Shown here: positions 32,048 through 36,937 of the stretch, one piece after another | How positions within the stretch are numbered: the first letter of the stretch is position 1 | Layout: each line of letters starts with the position of its first letter | Assembly: GCA_015066955.1 (NCBI GenBank) | Contig: SVNJ01000002.1 | Span: 1 to 36,937 of the forward strand | Source: Ruminococcus sp. | GTDB lineage: Bacteria; Bacillota; Clostridia; Oscillospirales; Ruminococcaceae | DNA: 36,937 nt | Reading direction: 5' to 3' | Program-made: the position numbers and the translations under genes | The notes under the pieces: model-generated | The model's database searches: none | Seen by the model: only the letters and a program-made list of their open reading frames with translations | Told to the model about the DNA's origin: nothing

Positions 32048-32650
32048 TTATATCAACGCACCGAAATTTTTGAGTATTGCAAGTCCTGTGCTGCCGCTTT
32101 TTTCAGGGTGGAACTGTGCCCCATAAACGAATTTTCCGTCGAATACAAGTGCGGGAACTCTTCCGCCGTACTCGCTGTATGCAGCTATATTTTCATCTGC
32201 ACACTCTGCTTTATATGAGTGTACAAAGTAAACATACTCGTTATCGCCAAGTCCGTTAAGAAGCTGACAGTCGTTGAGCGTTTCAAGCTTATTCCAGCCC
32301 ATGTGCGGAATAATCAGGTCAGGCTCTTCCATAAAGCGGACACTGCCCTTAATCAGTCCAAGACCGTCGCACTCTTCAAACTCATAGCCTTTTTCAAAAA
32401 GCATCTGCATGCCGAGACATATTCCCAGAAGAGGTTTTTTTGCAGCTTCCTCTTTGATTGTCTCAACAAGACCTGTTTCATTAAGCATTTTCATTGCCGC
32501 AGGAAATGCTCCTACTCCGGGAAGAATGAGTGCGTCAGCTGCCTTGATTGACTCCTTATCGGAAACAAGCTTATTTTCGAGTCCAAGATAATCAAGTGCA
32601 TTCTTTACGCTGAAAATATTGCCTGCACCGTAATCAATTATTGCTATCAT
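32048..32650 (-). CDS. hisH: Imidazole glycerol phosphate synthase glutamine amidotransferase subunit
   Basis: MIAIIDYGAGNIFSVKNAL; GICLGMQMLF nucleophile elbow; GAQFHPEKSG. Confidence 0.98.
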   Translation of the reverse strand: MIAIIDYGAGNIFSVKNALDYLGLENKLVSDKESIKAADALILPGVGAFPAAMKMLNETGLVETIKEEAAKKPLLGICLGMQMLFEKGYEFEECDGLGLIKGSVRFMEEPDLIIPHMGWNKLETLNDCQLLNGLGDNEYVYFVHSYKAECADENIAAYSEYGGRVPALVFDGKFVYGAQFHPEKSGSTGLAILKNFGALI

Positions 32651-33234
32651 CAGAGTACTCCTTTCGTGGAGAGTGTTGAGCCGTCGCTGTTGTATGCTAC
32701 GGCTGTTTTAAGTGCATGAGCGACTGATTTGTAAATTGCCTCGCATTTGTGGTGGTCGTTGGTGCCGTACATAAGATTTATGTGCATTGTAATTCCTGCA
32801 TTAAAGGCAAATGCACGGAAAAATTCCTCTGTCAGACACACATCATAGCCACCACAGGACTGATTGGTAAACTCAGCATTGAATACAAGAAACGGTCTGT
32901 TGCTTATATCAAGGCTTGTCATTGCCAAAGATTCATCCATTGGTATGTAAGCTGTACCGTAACGGATTATACCCGATTTATTGCCAAGTGCCATTGCTAA
33001 AGCCTGTCCAAGAGCAATACCTGTGTCTTCAACGGTATGGTGTCCGTCAACGTGCAGGTCACCCTTTACCTTTATACTCATGCTGATTCCGCTGTGAACG
33101 GAAAGTGCGGTGAGCATGTGATCAAAAAAGCCTATACCTGTTGATATTTCAGCTTTTCCCTTTCCGTCAAGCTCAACCTTTATATTTATGTCGGTTTCTC
33201 TTGTTACACGACTTATTTCGCCTGTTCTAATCAT
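32650..33234 (-). CDS. hisB: Imidazoleglycerol-phosphate dehydratase (monofunctional)
   Basis: GIGFFDHMLTALSVHSG; GDLHVDGHHTVEDTGIALGQAL; GTNDHHKCEAIYKS. Confidence 0.98.
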   Translation of the reverse strand: MIRTGEISRVTRETDINIKVELDGKGKAEISTGIGFFDHMLTALSVHSGISMSIKVKGDLHVDGHHTVEDTGIALGQALAMALGNKSGIIRYGTAYIPMDESLAMTSLDISNRPFLVFNAEFTNQSCGGYDVCLTEEFFRAFAFNAGITMHINLMYGTNDHHKCEAIYKSVAHALKTAVAYNSDGSTLSTKGVL

Positions 33235-34295
33235 TTCAAAATCTCCTCCAGTGCCGCAAAGAGAGCGTCCATTTCCTCTCTTGTGCCTATAGAAATTCTC
33301 AGGTGATTGCCTATTCTCGGCTTATTCCAGTAGCGGACGAAAATTTTCCGCTCTTTAAGCGCAGCGAATATCTCACCTGCTGACTTTGTATTGTGGCTTG
33401 CAAAGATAAAGTTGCTCTTTGAATCGGTAAAGGTAAATCCCAACTGTGAAAGTCTTTCCTTTGAGTATTCCCTTACGTCAATTATCATTTTAAGAGTACT
33501 CTGGAAATATTCCTCGTCCTTCACTGCCTCAGCACCGCAAAGCTGTGTTAAGGGTGTCATTGTGTAGGAATTAATGGAAAACTTCACATCGTTCATGTAC
33601 TTTATAAGCTTTTCATTTCCCATAGCATAGCCAATTCTCATGCCTGCCATTGAACGTGACTTGGAAAATGTCTGAATCACAAGAAGATTTTCGTATTTAT
33701 CTATAAGAGCAAGTGCACTTTCCGCTCCGAAATCAACGTAAGCTTCATCGATTATTACTATGGAATCGGGATTTGCCTTTACGATTTCTTCAATCATTTC
33801 AAGGCTTTCCTCACAGCCTGTAGGTGCATTGGGATTCGGGAAAATTATACCGCCGTTTTCACATTTATAGTCATCGGGATTTATTCTGAAATCCTCTGTA
33901 AGTGGCTTCTGTACGTAGGGTATTCTGTATACATCTGCCCATACATCGTAAAATGAATACGTAATATCGGGGAAAAGTATCGGCTTATCTGAATTGAAGA
34001 ATGTGAGAAAGGCGATAGACAGTACATCGTCCGAGCCGACTCCTACAAATACCTGCGACTTGCTGAGCTTGTATCGTTCTGCAATTGCCTCAACAAGAAC
34101 CGTTGAATCGGGGTCGGGATAAAGACGCATTTTTCCGAAGTCGTAATTTTCAAGTATCTCCCTGACTTTTGTTGAGGGAGGATACGGATTTTCGTTTGTA
34201 TTCAGCTTAATGACATCAGTGTCCTTAGGCTGTTCACCGGGAGTATATGGCACGACCTTGCGTACATTATTCTCCCATGAATTACTGAGACTCAT
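33231..34295 (-). CDS. hisC: Histidinol-phosphate aminotransferase
   Basis: IKLNTNENPYPPS; VIIDEAYVDF; TFSKSRSMAGMRIGYAMG. Confidence 0.97.
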   Translation of the reverse strand: MSLSNSWENNVRKVVPYTPGEQPKDTDVIKLNTNENPYPPSTKVREILENYDFGKMRLYPDPDSTVLVEAIAERYKLSKSQVFVGVGSDDVLSIAFLTFFNSDKPILFPDITYSFYDVWADVYRIPYVQKPLTEDFRINPDDYKCENGGIIFPNPNAPTGCEESLEMIEEIVKANPDSIVIIDEAYVDFGAESALALIDKYENLLVIQTFSKSRSMAGMRIGYAMGNEKLIKYMNDVKFSINSYTMTPLTQLCGAEAVKDEEYFQSTLKMIIDVREYSKERLSQLGFTFTDSKSNFIFASHNTKSAGEIFAALKERKIFVRYWNKPRIGNHLRISIGTREEMDALFAALEEILK

Positions 34296-34330
34296 ATTTA
34301 TCTCTCCTATATTTTATTGTATACACGCAT

Positions 34331-34376
34331 GGGCGGATATTATTGCATTTGTGAAGCAATATCCGCCCTGTTTTTT
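34331..34376 (+). terminator. Terminator-like hairpin with T-tract on plus strand, antisense to his operon
   Basis: GGGCGGATATTATTGC ATTTGTGAA GCAATATCCGCCC TG TTTTTT on the plus strand; no T-tract on the minus (coding) strand. Confidence 0.6.
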
Positions 34377-35658
34377 ATTCAAATCTTACTTTAATTGCGT
34401 TTGCGTGAGCTGTTAGTCCTTCTCTTTCGGAAATGAGAACAATATCATCGTGTGCCTCTCTGAGTGCTTCCTCAGTGTAATAAATATAGCTTGAACGCTT
34501 TGTAAAGCTTGCTACGCCAAGAGGTGAGAAGAATCTTGCTGTACCGCTTGTGGGAAGTACGTGGTTAGGACCTGCATAATAGTCTCCGAGAGGCTCTGAT
34601 GCGTAGTTTCCGAGGAATATAGAGCCTGCGTTGTCAAGACTTCCGAGAAGCTCCATAGGATTTTCCATAAGAACTTCAAGGTGCTCGGGAGCAATTTCAT
34701 TTGCAAGCTCAACTGCACAGTGACGGCAGTCTGTAATAATAATTGCACCGTAGTCCTCAAGTGACTTGTCAATTATGTCTTTTCTTGAAAGATACTGCTT
34801 CTGACGCTCAATTTCAGCAATGGTCTCGTCGGCAATTCTCTCGCTTGTTGTTACCATGATAGCAGAAGCAAGTACATCGTGCTCAGCCTGTGACATAAGG
34901 TCTGCCGCTGCAAACTTCGGATTGGCAGTTTCATCAGCAAGCACAAGAATCTCACTGGGTCCTGCAATCATATCAATATCAACAACTCCGTAAAGAAGCT
35001 TTTTTGCGGTTGCAACATAGATATTTCCGGGTCCTACGATTTTGTCGCACTTCGGAATTTCCTCTGTACCGTAAGCAAGTGCCGCAATAGCCTGTGCACC
35101 GCCTGAAAGGAATACTCTGTCAACTCCGCATATAGCTGCTGCTACAAGAATATCCTTATTAGGTGTACCGTCCTTAAGGGGCGGAGTTACCATGATAATT
35201 TCCTTTACGCCTGCAATTTTAGCAGGAATTGCATTCATAAGAACGCTTGAAGGATATGCAGCTGTGCCGCCCGGTACGTAAAGACCTACTCTTTCCAGTC
35301 CTCTTACACGCTGTCCGAGTATAACACCGTTTTCCTTTGCGTTGATAAAACCCTGCTCACGCTGTCTGTTGTGGAAATCAGCAATATTTTCCATTGCATT
35401 GAGAAGTGCATTTACAAGCTCCTCATCTGCATCATTAAGTGCGTCATTTATTACGTCTCTCGGTACTTCGTAGTACTCGGGAAGATTTCCGTCAAATTTA
35501 AGTGTATAATTCTTTACGGCTTCATCACCGTTTTCCTTTACGTCCTCGATTATTGCGGAAACTGTCTCGGTTACCTTCTTATTAGTCTCACCGCTTCTCT
35601 TTATAAGCTCTGCGAGAAATGCAACCTCGTCAACTCCGTTAGCATATATCTTCTTCAT
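34375..35658 (-). CDS. hisD: Histidinol dehydrogenase
   Basis: GLYVPGGTAAYPSSVLMNAIPAKIAGV; GPGNIYVATAKKLL; MSQAEHDVLASAI; GPNHVLPTSGTARF. Confidence 0.98.
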   Translation of the reverse strand: MKKIYANGVDEVAFLAELIKRSGETNKKVTETVSAIIEDVKENGDEAVKNYTLKFDGNLPEYYEVPRDVINDALNDADEELVNALLNAMENIADFHNRQREQGFINAKENGVILGQRVRGLERVGLYVPGGTAAYPSSVLMNAIPAKIAGVKEIIMVTPPLKDGTPNKDILVAAAICGVDRVFLSGGAQAIAALAYGTEEIPKCDKIVGPGNIYVATAKKLLYGVVDIDMIAGPSEILVLADETANPKFAAADLMSQAEHDVLASAIMVTTSERIADETIAEIERQKQYLSRKDIIDKSLEDYGAIIITDCRHCAVELANEIAPEHLEVLMENPMELLGSLDNAGSIFLGNYASEPLGDYYAGPNHVLPTSGTARFFSPLGVASFTKRSSYIYYTEEALREAHDDIVLISEREGLTAHANAIKVRFE

Positions 35659-36287
35659 TACAGATTCTCCTCTATAAGTTTAATAAGTCTCTCTATTTCT
35701 GCGTGTCTCATTTTCAGACTTACGGTATTTGCAATTAGTCTTGCAGAAATCGGTGCAACGTCCTCTATAACCTCAAGACCGTTTTCCTTGAGAGTTGTTC
35801 CTGTCTCAACAATATCAACGATACCGTCTGCAAGCTCAAGAAGGGGTGCAAGCTCAACAGAACCTTCAATCTTGATGATTTCAGTGTCCATACCCTTTTT
35901 TTCAAAGAAGCTTCTTGCAACATTCGGGTACTTTGTAGCAATAGTCTTTATGCCGTAGCCGCTGTAGAAATCGTAGTCCTTTTTGGTTGCAAGTGCAAAT
36001 TTACAGCGTCCGAAGCCTAAATCAACAAGCTCAAAGAACTTGCCCTTCATCTCCATAATGGTGTCCTTGCCTACAACACCCATGTCGCACACACCATGCT
36101 CTACATAGGTTATAACATCATTTGCCTTTGCAAGTACAACCTCTAAATTAGCATCGGGAACGGGAAGTATAAGCTTTCTTCCCTTTTCACGTACAGCGGT
36201 GCAGTCAAAGCCAAGCTTTTCAAGAAGTCCCACCGTATCCTTTTCAAGTCTGCCCTTTGTCAGAGCTATTCTGATTGGTTTGCTCAT
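35658..36287 (-). CDS. hisG: ATP phosphoribosyltransferase (short form)
   Basis: IRIALTKGRLEKDTVGLLEKLG; DMGVVGKDTIMEM; ADGIVDIVETGTTLKENGL. Confidence 0.97.
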   Translation of the reverse strand: MSKPIRIALTKGRLEKDTVGLLEKLGFDCTAVREKGRKLILPVPDANLEVVLAKANDVITYVEHGVCDMGVVGKDTIMEMKGKFFELVDLGFGRCKFALATKKDYDFYSGYGIKTIATKYPNVARSFFEKKGMDTEIIKIEGSVELAPLLELADGIVDIVETGTTLKENGLEVIEDVAPISARLIANTVSLKMRHAEIERLIKLIEENL

Positions 36288-36937
36288 TCGAGTTCCTCCT
36301 TGCTGTTGTCACTGTCTATTACTACAACTCTTGAAATTTTCTTTTCCTTTGCATATTCTCTTACAGACTCAATATCATCAAACAGTGCATTTTCAACGAT
36401 AAGTCCCTGTTCACGAAGCTCCTGTGCTGCCTTTATTGCTGCAACCTCACAACCCTGCTCAGCAAATACTACGACATCAGCATGAGGAATTCCCGGAAGC
36501 ACACCGTTTTTCTCTATAACCTTTGCTACTGCGTTTACATTAACTGCAAATCCGACAGCAGGTACATCATATCCGAATTCGGAAATGAGCTTGTCATAGC
36601 GTCCGCCTGAAACTACCGCATCGCCGTGCCCCTGTAAGTAGCCCTTGATAATAAGTCCCGTATAGTAGTCGGTTTTGTTTACAAGACCCAAATCAACGGT
36701 AATTTCACCGTCATTACCGCAAATCTCAACAGCATCATTATATATATCACGAAGCTCATCAAGAAGCATTTTGATATTTTCATCAGGCATAAGCTTTTCA
36801 GCCTTTTCAAATACCTCTTCTCCACCGAAAAGTGCGGGAAGCTTCTTGAGTGCCGCTGTAACTGAATTGTTTCCGAATGTATCAAGAAGGTCATTGAGTG
36901 CAGGGAAATTCTTTGTCTCAATGAGCTTTCTGATTTT
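36284..36937 (-). CDS. hisZ: ATP phosphoribosyltransferase regulatory subunit, N-terminus cut off by window edge
   Basis: Frame is open to the window edge (KIRKLIETKNFPALNDLLDTFG...); YYTGLIIKGYLQGHGDAVVSGGRYDKLISEFG HisRS-like motif; ATGA overlap with hisG. Confidence 0.92.
   Translation of the reverse strand, partial: KIRKLIETKNFPALNDLLDTFGNNSVTAALKKLPALFGGEEVFEKAEKLMPDENIKMLLDELRDIYNDAVEICGNDGEITVDLGLVNKTDYYTGLIIKGYLQGHGDAVVSGGRYDKLISEFGYDVPAVGFAVNVNAVAKVIEKNGVLPGIPHADVVVFAEQGCEVAAIKAAQELREQGLIVENALFDDIESVREYAKEKKISRVVVIDSDNSKEELE

Noticed and set aside
35371-35958. 195 aa plus-strand ORF opposite hisD/hisG
   Set aside because: Antisense shadow ORF across a junction of two real genes.

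Overview
The window looks like core chromosome of a low-to-mid GC Clostridia/Ruminococcaceae-type Firmicute (inferred from gene content and style; no search was run). Most genes are on the minus strand. From left to right: a 5'-truncated RNase M5-like Toprim gene, holA, comEC, an apt-like PRTase, a HIT protein, alaS with a T-box leader, a penicillin-binding transpeptidase and dtd. Next come a plus-strand cytidylate kinase-like gene, a membrane J-like protein with an HscC-type short Hsp70, a potABCD operon and tyrA. A plus-strand block follows: serine hydrolase, MurNAc-Ala amidase with SH3, carB, GNAT, HAD hydrolase and a sodium:solute symporter. The right end has yunB and a long his operon (hisZ-G-D-C-B-H-A-F-I-E) interrupted by two GNATs, an SdpI-like protein and an unknown membrane protein. 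There is no CRISPR array, transposon, prophage, rRNA or tRNA. The items most worth following are: (1) the HscC-like Hsp70 with a membrane-anchored J-like protein carrying NPE in place of HPD; (2) the non-his genes embedded in the his operon; (3) a ComEC whose C-terminal metallo-beta-lactamase-like region lacks the metal-binding motif; (4) a substrate-binding protein PotD with both a lipoprotein signal and a C-terminal TM anchor; (5) leader and operator-like inverted repeats upstream of potA and carB, and a reversed-polarity terminator-like hairpin between hisD and hisC. I did not find a clearly new multi-gene system. Most of the window is ordinary housekeeping sequence.
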